From CAYUQT01 sp964596165 (GTDB taxonomy: Bacteria; Planctomycetota; Phycisphaerae; UBA1845; JAFGLZ01): a stretch of 64,000 bases of DNA. The stretch spans positions 110,704-174,703 of the forward strand of contig CAZQTW010000003.1 in NCBI GenBank assembly GCA_964596165.1. The letters are read 5' to 3'. Position numbers and translations under genes: made by a program. Below are positions 35,754-44,952 of the stretch, one piece after another; the stretch's first letter is position 1; each line of letters starts with the position of its first letter. A model generated the notes under the pieces. The model made no database searches and was not told the DNA's origin. It saw only the letters and a list, made by a program, of their open reading frames with translations.

Positions 35754-35994
35754 GGACGGGCTCCTTTGGGAACACGCCAGGCTCGAGGCCATGGAGTTCA
35801 GACTCAGGGTTCTAGGTATCCGGCCGCTAAACGGTCTTCTACCGCGCGACTGCGTGGAGGGCAAGGTGCCCTTCACGCCTTGACCTGCTGGCCGTGGGCC
35901 AATACCCTGGCGGCATGGGCAGGGGCGTCTCCGTCACGTCCGGTTTCTCCTGGCCGGTGCCCGTACGTAGCCGTTCTATCCGGAGGTGATCCAC

Positions 35995-37539
35995 ATGGGC
36001 GGCCTGTTTGGGTCGGTGTCCACTAGTGATTGTGTGCAGGACGTGTTCTACGGAACCGACTACCATTCGCACCTGGGGACCAAACGCGGCGGGATGGCCA
36101 TTGCCAATGGGAGCAGCTTCGATCGCGTCATCCATGACATCTCGACGTCTCAGTTCCGATCGAAGTTTCAAACCGACATCAAAGAGATGCACGGCAAATG
36201 GGGAATCGGCGTCATCAGCGACACCGAAGACCAGCCGCTGATCATCGGCAGCCACCTGGGGCTTTACGCCATAGCCACCGTCGGTGTCATTCGCAACGCC
36301 GATGATCTCGTGAAAAAGGCATTTGGGTATCGCCGGGCGCACCTGTCGGAAATGAGCGGAGGTGAGATCAACCCAACCGAGTTGGTGGCCACGCTGATCA
36401 ACGACGAAGAGACATTTGAGGACGGCATCCGGAACGTTCAGGCGTCGATCGACGGCTCGTGTACGCTGGTGCTGCTGACCCGCGACGGTCTGTACGCGGC
36501 TCGGGACAAGTACGGCAGGACCCCTCTGGCGATTGGACGAAAGCCCGGGGCATACGCCGTGACGATGGAGACTTGTGCCCTGCCCAATCTCGGTTACCAG
36601 TTCGTGAAGGATCTCGGACCGGCCGAGATCGTTCGCATCACTCCTGAAGGGATCGAACAGAGGCAATCGCCCGGCAGTCGGATGCAGATTTGCTCTTTCT
36701 TGTGGGTGTATTACGGCTATCCCGCCTCATGCTACGAGGGGATCAACGTCGAGATGGTTCGCTATCGCTGCGGCGCGTTGCTGGCCCGTCACGATCATGT
36801 GGAGGTGGACGTGGTGGCGGGCATTCCCGATTCCGGCACGGGCCACGCCATCGGCTACGCGAACGAGGCGAAAGTCCCGTATGGACGGCCCTTCGTCAAG
36901 TACACGCCGACCTGGCCGCGGAGCTTCATGCCGCAAGATCAGGAGACCCGCGATCTGGTGGCCGGAATGAAGCTGATTCCCATTCGAGACCTGATCGACG
37001 GAAAACGTCTTCTATTCTGCGAGGACTCAATCGTTCGCGGCACCCAGCTACGCGACACGATTCGGAGGCTGTACGACTGTGGCGCCAAGGAAGTCCATAT
37101 GAGACCCGCCTGTCCGCCCCTGGTACACGGGTGCAAGTTCCTGAACTTCTCGCGGTCGAAGTCGGAACTCGATCTTGCCGCCCGACGAGCGATCCAGCAC
37201 CTGGAGGGCGGCAAGGAAGTCGGCTTGGAGGAATACATCTCCGCCAAGAACGAGAAGTATGACGCCATGGTCGAATTCGTACGCGACAAGATGGGCCTCA
37301 CATCGCTCAGGTATCAGCGACTTGAACACCTGGTCGAAGCCATAGGCCTGCCCAAGGAGAATCTGTGTACGTACTGCTGGGACGGGGTGGACAATCGGCG
37401 GTGTTCCTCATGCGCGACAAGCGGTGTTCAGGAGACTCCGGTGGCGGCGCCCGAACCATCTCCGCGAATGCCGCAGCCCGAGATCTGCCTGAGATCTCGA
37501 TCCGTCCGTCGCGGAACGCTCAGATTCCGGGATCGCTGA
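35995..37539 (+). CDS. PurF-like amidophosphoribosyltransferase lacking N-terminal Cys
   Basis: ATG 35995 follows GGAGGTG. The 514-aa protein has an Ntn-type glutaminase domain (GTKRGGMAIANG, DGSCTLVLLTRDGLYAARDK, RTPLAIG) and a phosphoribosyltransferase domain with VAGIPDSGTGHAIGYA and the PRPP loop LLFCEDSIVRGTQLRD (~339-354). A cysteine pair cluster CTYCWDGVDNRRCSSC lies near 460. Normal PurF exposes Cys1 from MCGIxG; here the protein begins MGGLFGSVS, so the glutamine-hydrolysing nucleophile is absent. It may be ammonia-dependent or have another role. Similar MGGxFG proteins are annotated as PurF in other anaerobes. The last ~50 residues are low in conservation. Confidence 0.85.
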   Translation: MGGLFGSVSTSDCVQDVFYGTDYHSHLGTKRGGMAIANGSSFDRVIHDISTSQFRSKFQTDIKEMHGKWGIGVISDTEDQPLIIGSHLGLYAIATVGVIRNADDLVKKAFGYRRAHLSEMSGGEINPTELVATLINDEETFEDGIRNVQASIDGSCTLVLLTRDGLYAARDKYGRTPLAIGRKPGAYAVTMETCALPNLGYQFVKDLGPAEIVRITPEGIEQRQSPGSRMQICSFLWVYYGYPASCYEGINVEMVRYRCGALLARHDHVEVDVVAGIPDSGTGHAIGYANEAKVPYGRPFVKYTPTWPRSFMPQDQETRDLVAGMKLIPIRDLIDGKRLLFCEDSIVRGTQLRDTIRRLYDCGAKEVHMRPACPPLVHGCKFLNFSRSKSELDLAARRAIQHLEGGKEVGLEEYISAKNEKYDAMVEFVRDKMGLTSLRYQRLEHLVEAIGLPKENLCTYCWDGVDNRRCSSCATSGVQETPVAAPEPSPRMPQPEICLRSRSVRRGTLRFRDR

Positions 37540-37690
37540 CGATATCTCGGCCCCTCGTGTGGGACGTCTCTTTCCCTTCTGTCCGGTTCGAGGACTCCTC
37601 ATCGTCGGTGGTCATCCATGAATGCCTGCTCCGGAGCCGGGGTCCGTGGATAACGGCTCGCGACACGTTCGTCGGTCCCGGAAGAAGCTC

Positions 37691-38839
37691 TCATCGCGAC
37701 TTGACCGCCGTCCATACCTCATCGTAGAGCCGGGTGTCGTTGTCGACGTCCTCGAGGTACTCCATCTTCTTGATGTGTTCGTCGGTCGGGTAGATCGCCG
37801 GGTTCTCGCGGTCTTCCTTTCTTATCAGCGGCAGGCTGGCCGCGTTGGGCGTGGCGTACTGGTTGAAGTCGGAGAGACTGGCGCCCACCTTGGCGTCAAG
37901 GATGTAGTTGATGAACTGATGCGCCGCCTCGACGTTGGGCGCCTTGGCAGGAACTGTCATCGCGTCGACCCAGATCAGTGTCCCTTCCTTTGGCAGGACA
38001 AAACCGACGTTTTCCTCATCCGTCATCGCACGGACGGCGTCGCCGTTGTAAACGATTGCCAAAACGGCATTTCCGGCGACAACCTTGTTCTTCCCGCCCA
38101 CGCCGCCCTCAAACCCGAGGCATTTGGGGCTCTTCTTGGCCGCCAGGATGAGGTCGCCGGCCTTCTTCAGTTCCTCGGCCTTCCGTGTGTTGATCGAGAA
38201 GCCCTGGTACTTCAGCGCGGCGGCCAGCATGTCCCGCATCGAGTCGATCATGACAAACGAGCCCGGTTGCCTCGCCGCGTCAAAAACGAGGGCCCACGAC
38301 GGCTCGATCTTGGCGATCTTGTCCTTGCGGTACATCAACCCCATCGTGCCCCACTGATAGGGCAGGCTGTACCGGCTGCCCTTGTCGTACGGCGGGTCCT
38401 TGAATCGATCGGCCACGTTCTTCGAGTTTGGGATCTTCGCCAGGTTCAACGGTTGGATCAGCTTGAGCTTCGCAAGAACCGGGATCGCATGGTCGGAGAC
38501 CACGACGACGTCGTACAGGCTCACGCCACCGGCCGTCTGGAGCTTGGCCATCATCTCTTCGGTGTTCTCGTAGACGTCGATCCGCACCTTGATGCCGGTG
38601 GCCTTCTCGAAGTCCTTGGGGGTCTCGGGGTCGATGTACTCGGAATACATGTACACGGTGACTTGCTTGGACGGACGATCGTGTGCCACCGGCGAGTCGT
38701 TCTTTGCCGCCTCGGCGTCCTTCATCTCCGGTGGGGCCTTCGGCCGGCCGGCTTCCGGCGGCTTCGTGGACTCCGGCGTCTTCGAGCAGGCGGTCAGGAA
38801 CAGACCGGCCACAACGAGTAAAGGGATCATTCGAAGCAT
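37691..38839 (-). CDS. potD: Spermidine/putrescine-type ABC substrate-binding lipoprotein
   Basis: A 382-aa lipoprotein with lipobox LTAC (Cys18). After a Pro/Lys/Ala-rich linker comes the PotD fold: VTVYMYSEYIDPETPKDFEK, GIKVRIDVYENTEEMMAKLQ, YDVVVVSDHAIPVLAKLKLI, RYSLPYQWGTMGLMYRKDKI and VPAKAPNVEAAHQFINYILD. It binds polyamines or related ligands in the periplasm. The permease genes potB/potC are not adjacent; a PotA-type ATPase lies 8 kb away. The ligand is inferred from the family. Confidence 0.88.
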   Translation of the reverse strand: MLRMIPLLVVAGLFLTACSKTPESTKPPEAGRPKAPPEMKDAEAAKNDSPVAHDRPSKQVTVYMYSEYIDPETPKDFEKATGIKVRIDVYENTEEMMAKLQTAGGVSLYDVVVVSDHAIPVLAKLKLIQPLNLAKIPNSKNVADRFKDPPYDKGSRYSLPYQWGTMGLMYRKDKIAKIEPSWALVFDAARQPGSFVMIDSMRDMLAAALKYQGFSINTRKAEELKKAGDLILAAKKSPKCLGFEGGVGGKNKVVAGNAVLAIVYNGDAVRAMTDEENVGFVLPKEGTLIWVDAMTVPAKAPNVEAAHQFINYILDAKVGASLSDFNQYATPNAASLPLIRKEDRENPAIYPTDEHIKKMEYLEDVDNDTRLYDEVWTAVKSR

Positions 38840-39016
38840 GACGCACTCCTTCGGTGTTCAAGACCGTATTCCAGGCCGCGCCGCGACGGCCGGCCAAACG
38901 CGACGAAAGCTTAGGTTCGGTATCGGCCGTGGGCAATACCTATCTGGTTGACCTGAAGGTCCGGCGTTATCATGGGGCATCGGTGCTGGTCAAGCGACAC
39001 GACGGGAGGATCCAAC

Positions 39017-39730
39017 ATGTTGCAGTCGATTTCGAGGATAGTCTGGTTCGCGGGGGCCGCCTGTACCGTCATGGGCGTTTTGACGGGTACGGCCATGGCG
39101 GCCGATGAGGCCAAGCCCACGCCGCAGTTCACCAAGCCGCCCGCAGGCGCCGTCGTGCTGTTTGACGGCAAGGACGCATCGGCCTGGGTTCGGATGGACG
39201 ACAAGCCGTGTCCCTGGAAAGTCGAAGACGGCGCTCTGGTCTGCGTGCCTCGGTCTGGGAACATTAAGACCAAGAAGACGTTCGACAGTCACAAGCTGCA
39301 TATCGAGTTCAGAACCCCCTTGATGGCGGACGCAAAGGGGCAAGCACGCGGAAACAGCGGCGTTTACATCCAAGGGCTTTATGAGGTGCAGGTCCTCGAC
39401 AGCTTCGGCCTGGAGGCCAAGGACGATGACTGCGGCGCGATCTATAAGCAGTATGCCCCGAGCAAAAACGCGTGCCTGCCTCCGGAGCAGTGGCAGTCCT
39501 ATGACATCACGTTCCACGCGCCGGTATTCAAGGACGGCAAGGTCGAGAAGAAGGCGCGAATTACCGTTGTGCAGAACGGCATCACAATTATCGACAACAA
39601 GGAGATCGGTCCGACGCCGGGCGGGATCGCCCGACGCTATCGTGAGCAGCATAAGCCGGGCCCGCTGATGCTTCAGGACCACGGCAACCTCGTTGCGTTC
39701 CGCAATATCTGGGTCGAGCCGTTGAAGTAG
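39017..39730 (+). CDS. Exported DUF1080 protein
   Basis: ATG 39017 follows GGGAGGA and begins a signal peptide (SRIVWFAGAACTVMGVLTG, cleavage after AMA). The 237-aa protein contains AGAVVLFDGKDASAWVRMDD, SHKLHIEFRTPLMADAKGQA, RGNSGVYIQGLYEVQVLDSF and GPLMLQDHGNLVAFRNIWVE, the standard DUF1080 series. This GNSGVYxxxxYEVQxLDS form is widespread in secreted planctomycete proteins. It is divergently placed from potD. Confidence 0.9.
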   Translation: MLQSISRIVWFAGAACTVMGVLTGTAMAADEAKPTPQFTKPPAGAVVLFDGKDASAWVRMDDKPCPWKVEDGALVCVPRSGNIKTKKTFDSHKLHIEFRTPLMADAKGQARGNSGVYIQGLYEVQVLDSFGLEAKDDDCGAIYKQYAPSKNACLPPEQWQSYDITFHAPVFKDGKVEKKARITVVQNGITIIDNKEIGPTPGGIARRYREQHKPGPLMLQDHGNLVAFRNIWVEPLK

Positions 39731-40031
39731 CCCACAAGACGTCGGGACGTCGGAACGTTGCGACAGCGACTGGACTCACAGTCACTCGGGCGGTTGGGGC
39801 TCGCCGTCGGCTGTTTTCGACGTGTCAGTAACCGAACCGGCCCTGGAGAGGTGCGAACTTCCGTTCCCGCCCCTCCGGGGCCGTGTTCTCTTTCTCAGAC
39901 GTTGCCATCCTTCCCGCTTCTTTGTCCGAGATGGAACCGCGTGGTTCACGATTCCGGTGAACAGCGGTAACTCAACCCATGTCCTCGTCCGGCCGATCTA
40001 TTGAGTTGGCGAAGAACGTCCGGATTGGGGT
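39731..40031. other. 301-bp intergenic region
   Basis: It lies between the DUF1080 gene and the SprA-like gene. GACGTCGGGACGTCGGAACGTT near its start is a short direct repeat of GACGTCG. There is no RNA gene, ORF or firm promoter that I can support. Confidence 0.35.
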
Positions 40032-40688
40032 GTGGATGGACCGCTTATGTTATCGGGCGTGACCGGCATTGGCTTCTCGGCGAACCGCGTGATCGCGGCC
40101 GTCGGTGGCGGTCGCCTCGCTGTGCCTGCCGGCAAGGCCCAGGCGGCGGATGGCCAAGCTGTCGAACGAAACGAGCCTGTCACGCTCGGGAAAAGCGAGT
40201 TGACGGAGGCCGAGAAGGCGGAGGTCGAGCGCCTCCGGCAGCGCGACGCCGAGGTCCGTCAGCACGAGCAATCGCATAAGGCCGCCGCCGGGCAATACGC
40301 GCGGGGCGGGCCCAACTACGAATACGAGATCGGTCCGGACGGCAAAAGCTACGCCGTCAGCGGGCGTGTGGAGATCGATACCTCGCCCGTCCCGAACAAT
40401 CCCCAAGCCACGATCGCCAAGATGCAGCAGATCCGTCAGGCGGCCATGGCTGTTGCCGATCCCTCGTCAGCCGATCAGCAGGTCGCCGCCAAGGCGGCCG
40501 CCGTCGAGCAGGAAGCCCGTGCCGAACTGGCACAACAGCAGGCCCGGGGAACGAAAGAAGGGATCGACGCCTCGTCGACCGGTCCCCACTCCGGTTCCGG
40601 CCTCATGTCCGCTCCAATGCCTGGCTGGTTGTCCGGCCTGGTCCAACCACAACAGACTATCGGACGTTTCATCAACGTCTTGGCTTGA
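40032..40688 (+). CDS. SprA-related putative metalloprotease
   Basis: A 218-aa protein matching the SprA-related (CJM1_0395-like) family. A charged helix LTEAEKAEVERLRQRDAEVR leads into HEQSH (~83-87), an HExxH zinc-protease motif. Then come AAGQYARGGPNYEYEIGPDG, KSYAVSGRVEIDTSPVPNNP and TIAKMQQIRQAAMAVADPS, all family hallmarks. No signal peptide is obvious; either ATG 40032 or 40047 could be used. The family's biological substrate is not established as far as I know. It stands alone here. Confidence 0.85.
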   Translation: MDGPLMLSGVTGIGFSANRVIAAVGGGRLAVPAGKAQAADGQAVERNEPVTLGKSELTEAEKAEVERLRQRDAEVRQHEQSHKAAAGQYARGGPNYEYEIGPDGKSYAVSGRVEIDTSPVPNNPQATIAKMQQIRQAAMAVADPSSADQQVAAKAAAVEQEARAELAQQQARGTKEGIDASSTGPHSGSGLMSAPMPGWLSGLVQPQQTIGRFINVLA

Positions 40689-40763
40689 TCTCATCCTCAT
40701 CCGAGTCTATCAAAGGCATACTTCGTAGGTTTCTCTGCGCCAACCGCGGGAGAGGGCCCTGGC

Positions 40764-42767
40764 ATGGTGCGGCTCGAACACTGGTTGCGTCATCGACGGA
40801 TCCACGTGGGCGTTGCCATCTACGTGCTGGCCGTCGGCGTCCGGTTTGTGCACCTCATCGATGCCCGTCGCCACAATCCCCTGTATCAGTGTTTGACAAC
40901 GGATGAGCGGCTCCACCACGAGACGGCGGTCGCGATGGCCGATGGAACTGCCCCGCGAACACCCTATCTACGTGCGCCAGGGCACCTCTATTTCTTGTCC
41001 GCCATCTACCGCGTGTCCGGTCCGAATCCGCTCGTCGCCAGGGCGGTTCAGGTTGTCGTCGTGGGTGTGGCTCCGGTGTTGGTCTTTCTGATTGGCGGAC
41101 ACCTCTTTGGACCGCTCGTGGGCTTGATTTCGGGTGTGCTCAGCGCGGTCTTCTGGACGTTCATCTTTTACAGCACTGAGCTACTGGACGTGTCCTTGGC
41201 GTGCGTTCTGTACCTGATCTTGGCTTACCTGTTGGTTGCGCTGGACGATGCACGATGGTGGAAGTGGGTTGCCTGCGGCCTTACGATGGGGCTTGGTGCT
41301 ATCGTTCGGCCCAATATCCTCGCGTTCGCGCCGGTCTTGGCATTTCTGACGGTCTGGATCGCACGCAAGGAAACCCGGTTCACCATCGGACCCTCCGCTC
41401 CGTGGGCGTGGCTCACCGCCGGGTTGATCCGGGTCGTTCTGCTGGCCGGAAGCTGTCTTGCTCTGATCGTTCCCGTGACGATTCGCAACCTCATGGTTGG
41501 CGGCGAGCCGGTGTTCATCGGGAGTTGGGGTTCGGCGGTCTTCTGGGCCACAAACAACCCACAGACTGACGGCAAGCGGATGTATCCACCGGACGCAGAT
41601 CTCGATGATAGTCCGCTCCTCGCCGAACTCCGCAAGGATCCTTGGTTTCGCGGGGATTCTCACGCTCAGTTGATGTACGTCTACGCCGCCGACCAACTGG
41701 GCCATCGGCCGGGCTACAGTGAAGTAAGCCGCTTCTACGCTCGCCTGTCGCTCGCGTATGTCCGCCACTATCCATGGAAGTTCTTGGCTGACGCGTTCAA
41801 GCGCCTCTGCTTCACGTTCAATACGTATGAACTCCCTTTCAACAAGGACATCTACCAGTTCATCGAGCACACCCCGTTTCTCAGGTCGCTCTCGTGGGTT
41901 CACTTCGGCGTGATCTGTCCCTTTGGCGTAGCGGGCGTACTACTTGCCTGCTTCAGACGCACGTGGCCACGGGGCATGAACTACCACATCGCCATGCTGC
42001 TAACGTTCGTCTTGACCGGGACGCTATTTCCCGTGATCTCCCGCTATCGGATTCCGATCGTCTATCTGTTGATGCCATTTGTTGCGTATGGCGCAATCGA
42101 ACTGGTCAGGCTGCTCTCGCCGCCCATCCGGTGGCGATGGGTCGTCCAGCCGCTTGGCGTGGTCACTGTCATGATGGTCTTCTGTAACTCGAACGTCTTT
42201 GGATTACGCCCCGCGCACTGTGAGTACCTGCTCTTTCACTTCATGGGTGCCTGCATCGCCACGGAGAACCATGCTCTCGCCACGGAGACCGCCGACAAGA
42301 TTGAACGGGCGCTGCAAGACCCGGTGGCAGCCGAAAACATGCCACCGGACGGTCTGCGGCCATTGTTCGAGTACTTCCATGACCGTGGCGACATGCGGCG
42401 GGCCGCGTTCTTTGGTTGGGAGATGCTTCGACGCGCGAAGCGGCTGGAGCCGCGAATACTGGACGCCCTCGTCAAAGTCTTCATTCGTCTCCATCGTCGC
42501 GAAGAGGCGCACCGGACGTTGACGGTTTTGCAGGAGCTGACACACGGCAGGGTCGATTTCCATGTCGCGCAGGCCCAATACCGCTTTGGCCGGGCCTATG
42601 GTGATCGCGAATGGTTGGTAAAGGCGATCGCACAATTCTCCGAACTGGCGCGAGTGAACCCCGGTGAGAAGAAATACGAGAATGCCCTGGCCGCGAGTCG
42701 CCGTGCGCTGGATCAGTTGGGGAATCTCCGGCTTCCGGGTAGACCAACGACGTCCGCCGCTCCATAG
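40764..42767 (+). CDS. GT39-like membrane glycosyltransferase with helical-repeat tail
   Basis: A 667-aa protein. Residues ~15-480 hold about ten membrane helices. The first loop has LTTDERLHHETAVAMADGT, with the acidic pair (DE) of GT-C/PMT_2 glycosyltransferases, and YLRAPGHLYFLSAIYRVSG. The last ~160 residues (EARMRRAAFFGWEMLRRA-type segments) are helical TPR-like repeats. Such enzymes move sugars from lipid-linked donors on the outer face of the membrane. Substrate unknown. Confidence 0.82.
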   Translation: MVRLEHWLRHRRIHVGVAIYVLAVGVRFVHLIDARRHNPLYQCLTTDERLHHETAVAMADGTAPRTPYLRAPGHLYFLSAIYRVSGPNPLVARAVQVVVVGVAPVLVFLIGGHLFGPLVGLISGVLSAVFWTFIFYSTELLDVSLACVLYLILAYLLVALDDARWWKWVACGLTMGLGAIVRPNILAFAPVLAFLTVWIARKETRFTIGPSAPWAWLTAGLIRVVLLAGSCLALIVPVTIRNLMVGGEPVFIGSWGSAVFWATNNPQTDGKRMYPPDADLDDSPLLAELRKDPWFRGDSHAQLMYVYAADQLGHRPGYSEVSRFYARLSLAYVRHYPWKFLADAFKRLCFTFNTYELPFNKDIYQFIEHTPFLRSLSWVHFGVICPFGVAGVLLACFRRTWPRGMNYHIAMLLTFVLTGTLFPVISRYRIPIVYLLMPFVAYGAIELVRLLSPPIRWRWVVQPLGVVTVMMVFCNSNVFGLRPAHCEYLLFHFMGACIATENHALATETADKIERALQDPVAAENMPPDGLRPLFEYFHDRGDMRRAAFFGWEMLRRAKRLEPRILDALVKVFIRLHRREEAHRTLTVLQELTHGRVDFHVAQAQYRFGRAYGDREWLVKAIAQFSELARVNPGEKKYENALAASRRALDQLGNLRLPGRPTTSAAP

Positions 42768-42845
42768 GCCCACCGAACGAAAGACGATACCGTTCCAGGC
42801 CAATGGCGGTTCGATCGGATGAGATAGCCCTCATCCTCCGGTGGT

Positions 42846-42888
42846 CACTATTGTCTCGACCAGGTGCTAGTCCCTGGTTGAAATAGTG
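42846..42888 (+). repeat. 43-nt imperfect inverted repeat abutting a promoter
   Basis: Outer arms CACTATT (42846-42852) and AATAGTG (42882-42888) enclose inner arms ACCAGG (42859-42864) and CCTGGT (42873-42878), extended by C-G and G-T pairs. The element ends two bases before the TTGACA box. It could be an operator or the terminator of the upstream gene. Confidence 0.6.
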
Positions 42889-42889
42889 C

Positions 42890-42918
42890 TTGACAAGAAC
42901 TGGAGGCCAACGTAACAT
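42890..42918 (+). promoter_or_regulatory. Sigma70-type promoter for PEP-CTERM gene
   Basis: TTGACA at 42890-42895 and TAACAT at 42913-42918 with a 17-base spacer, the best promoter match I found in the window. It drives the gene starting at 43132, giving a leader of roughly 200 nt. Confidence 0.65.
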
Positions 42919-43052
42919 GAAAACATAGCGATAGGCCATAGGAGCCCCATCAGAAGCTCAAAAAACCATAGCGCGTTTTGATGAAATCGCCCGGTCGAAG
43001 CAGTACAGTTTGTGTCACGGCCACAGAAGCCAGTCAGGGGCCCTTTGGGGAT

Positions 43053-43079
43053 ATAAGGATGAGTTGTAGGTGTCCTTAT
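43053..43079 (+). promoter_or_regulatory. Leader hairpin upstream of PEP-CTERM gene
   Basis: ATAAGGA (43053-43059) pairs perfectly with TCCTTAT (43073-43079) across a 13-nt loop, in the long 5' leader and 52 bases before the ATG. It is AT-richer than the surroundings. Regulation through RNA structure is possible; no riboswitch class is recognised. The rest of 42919-43131 holds no ORF. Confidence 0.4.
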
Positions 43080-43131
43080 CGAAGCCAAGGCAAGGGGGCG
43101 GGCGAAAGCAAAGGAAGAAGGAGGAGCGGCC

Positions 43132-43815
43132 ATGAAACTCGGGCTGGTGGCGGTGATTCTGTGCGTATCGGTCAATGCCGTGATGGGCACGGCGATGACG
43201 TATACGTTCCAGGCGACGGGAGGTAGTATCGTCCTGAACCTCGCGGGGCAGGGGTCTACCACTAGTGGCGCTACGGGCACATTTGCTGTCACGATTGATC
43301 AAGGTCCGGACAACCATGTCGGCGTGTCGGATACGTTTATTTTGGAAGACGCTGCCCTGTCAAATGTGCGGACGTTGTCTTTTTCCCTCGGCGGTCTTGC
43401 GCGAGCTTCAATCGTTCCGGGCAACGCCCGCTTTCTCGATTTCGCACCGGATGGGTGGGACCACATCGCTTCCGGTGGAACGTCGGCTGTGAATACAGAT
43501 GTGTACGTCGAAACGACGACTTTTATTACGGGCCTCTACCTTACTACGTTCCAGACAGCGATGTGGGCCGGGCAACTCCTGCCGTTTGGCATGACCTTCA
43601 CCACCTCAGCCGCTCAGAGTGACATCCTGACCGCGACACTGGCAGGTACGTACGGGATATCCATGGGGGTTCCTGATATTAGTCTGACCCTCACACTTGA
43701 CCTCATCCTCAACGTCGAGGGCACGGCACACGCTGTCCCTGATCCGTCGCTGTTCGGCCTGGTTGCACTCGGACTTGGTGGCTCGGGTCTGTGGCTGCGG
43801 GCGAGGCGACGGTAG
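43132..43815 (+). CDS. PEP-CTERM-type exported protein
   Basis: A 227-aa protein with a signal peptide (LGLVAVILCVSVNAVMG) and a Thr/Ser/Gly-rich beta-strand body. The C-terminus has VPDPSLFGLVALGLGGSGLW followed by LRARRR: a PEP-like motif (here PDP), a hydrophobic helix and a basic tail, the exosortase sorting signal. GGAGGAG precedes the ATG. It would be processed by an exosortase encoded elsewhere and released or anchored to the envelope. It is convergent with a second PEP-CTERM gene. Confidence 0.85.
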   Translation: MKLGLVAVILCVSVNAVMGTAMTYTFQATGGSIVLNLAGQGSTTSGATGTFAVTIDQGPDNHVGVSDTFILEDAALSNVRTLSFSLGGLARASIVPGNARFLDFAPDGWDHIASGGTSAVNTDVYVETTTFITGLYLTTFQTAMWAGQLLPFGMTFTTSAAQSDILTATLAGTYGISMGVPDISLTLTLDLILNVEGTAHAVPDPSLFGLVALGLGGSGLWLRARRR

Positions 43816-43847
43816 TCAGGACGGACTTGCCTTCGGCGCAAGAGGCA

Positions 43848-43890
43848 GCCGATATCCCGGCACCCCCGGATGGGTCGCCGAGATATCGGC
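43848..43890. terminator. Putative bidirectional terminator between PEP-CTERM genes
   Basis: A perfect 9-bp inverted repeat GCCGATATC (43848-43856)/GATATCGGC (43882-43890) with a 25-base loop lies between the two convergent stops. There is no strong T-run, so Rho-independent function is uncertain. Confidence 0.4.
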
Positions 43891-43933
43891 CGCGACAGAT
43901 GGTTCCCCCATCGATGGATCGTCCAACGGGCGA

Positions 43934-44842
43934 CTACGTTTTCAATCGCCTTCGATGACCCACGAGCAATGCCCCGACAAACGCCAGTTGAAGACTGGCC
44001 GGTTCGGGAACGATGCTGCCTTTCGTCGCAATCTGATCGTTTCCACACGTTGGGCCGGCATGAAGCGAGAAGGAGAATGATCCGTCCTCGGATATCCAGT
44101 TGAGCGGGATGGTCCAGGTCTGCACGTACCAGTCACTGTTCGTGCCCGCGGAATCGTAGAAGTAGTGCGTCAGTCCGGCATTACCGAGGTCCAGACCCCC
44201 TTGAGCGAAGATCCGCGAGTCCAATCCCACGGGCGCGGGATGGGGTCCGGCCAGTGGACTATAGGTGCGGACTCCTTGGGTCACGACCACGTCGTCGTCC
44301 GAATCGAGCAGGACCAGATGGCCCTCCAGTCCACCCGTGTGAAACGCCTGCGCGGCGTCATATCCCGTAGATGAAGACCCACCGAGGTGCAGAGGCGTTC
44401 CGCTGTTCCTGGCCCAAGTGTTCAATAGGGCAAAGTGGCTCATCACGCCGTCGTCTTCCACATCCAGAAAGACATCGCCTTGTGAGTACCAAACACTGTT
44501 GTCCAGCTTTCCCGTCAGCGGGTTCATGCCGGTGGCCAGTCTGATCGACAGGTATCCATTCTCCACGGTCCAACCGAGAATGCCTTGATCATACGAGTGG
44601 CCACCACTGGGGATCCGCCCCACACCGGGATAGTTCACGCGATTGGGGCCGAATTCAGGGAGCGAACTCGGCCGGAGCTCGCCGGCGGCAATCGAGTAGT
44701 AGACGCTTGATGTGAGGCCGGATACCCCGATCTCGTCGACGTAGTCGTAGCCGGTGAACTGATCGGTGATGAGGCTGGCATGGACCGCCGTCGACGCCGT
44801 CAGAATGGACGCGATGAACACTGCGATAGGCCTGGGGCTCAT
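43934..44842 (-). CDS. PEP-CTERM exported protein
   Basis: ATG 44842 follows GAGGAAGGAG and starts a signal peptide (PIAVFIASILTASTAVHAS). The 302-aa protein is mostly beta and rich in Gly, Ser and Asp (DVFLDVEDDGVMSHFALLNT, LDSDDDVVVTQG). The C-terminal sorting signal is IVPEPASLQLAFVGALLVGH followed by RRRLKT, a canonical VPEP motif, helix and basic tail. It is probably a surface or matrix protein depending on exosortase. No enzyme motif is seen. Confidence 0.9.
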   Translation of the reverse strand: MSPRPIAVFIASILTASTAVHASLITDQFTGYDYVDEIGVSGLTSSVYYSIAAGELRPSSLPEFGPNRVNYPGVGRIPSGGHSYDQGILGWTVENGYLSIRLATGMNPLTGKLDNSVWYSQGDVFLDVEDDGVMSHFALLNTWARNSGTPLHLGGSSSTGYDAAQAFHTGGLEGHLVLLDSDDDVVVTQGVRTYSPLAGPHPAPVGLDSRIFAQGGLDLGNAGLTHYFYDSAGTNSDWYVQTWTIPLNWISEDGSFSFSLHAGPTCGNDQIATKGSIVPEPASLQLAFVGALLVGHRRRLKT

Positions 44843-44952
44843 GTGTACTCCTTCCTCGTGAGGGCGCGATGACACCTTCGCGCGCCGATGCGCTTGTGGC
44901 GATGGGCTGAACACCATGGAGATGTCCCCCAGCGCCGAGCTTCTGACGGGTA

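Noticed and set aside
37622..38821. 399-codon plus-strand frame
   Set aside because: It is antisense to the PotD-like lipoprotein, which has a full set of family motifs and a lipobox.
38948..38973. TTGACC...TATCAT as promoter for the DUF1080 gene
   Set aside because: The spacer is only 14 bases, too short for a convincing sigma70 promoter.
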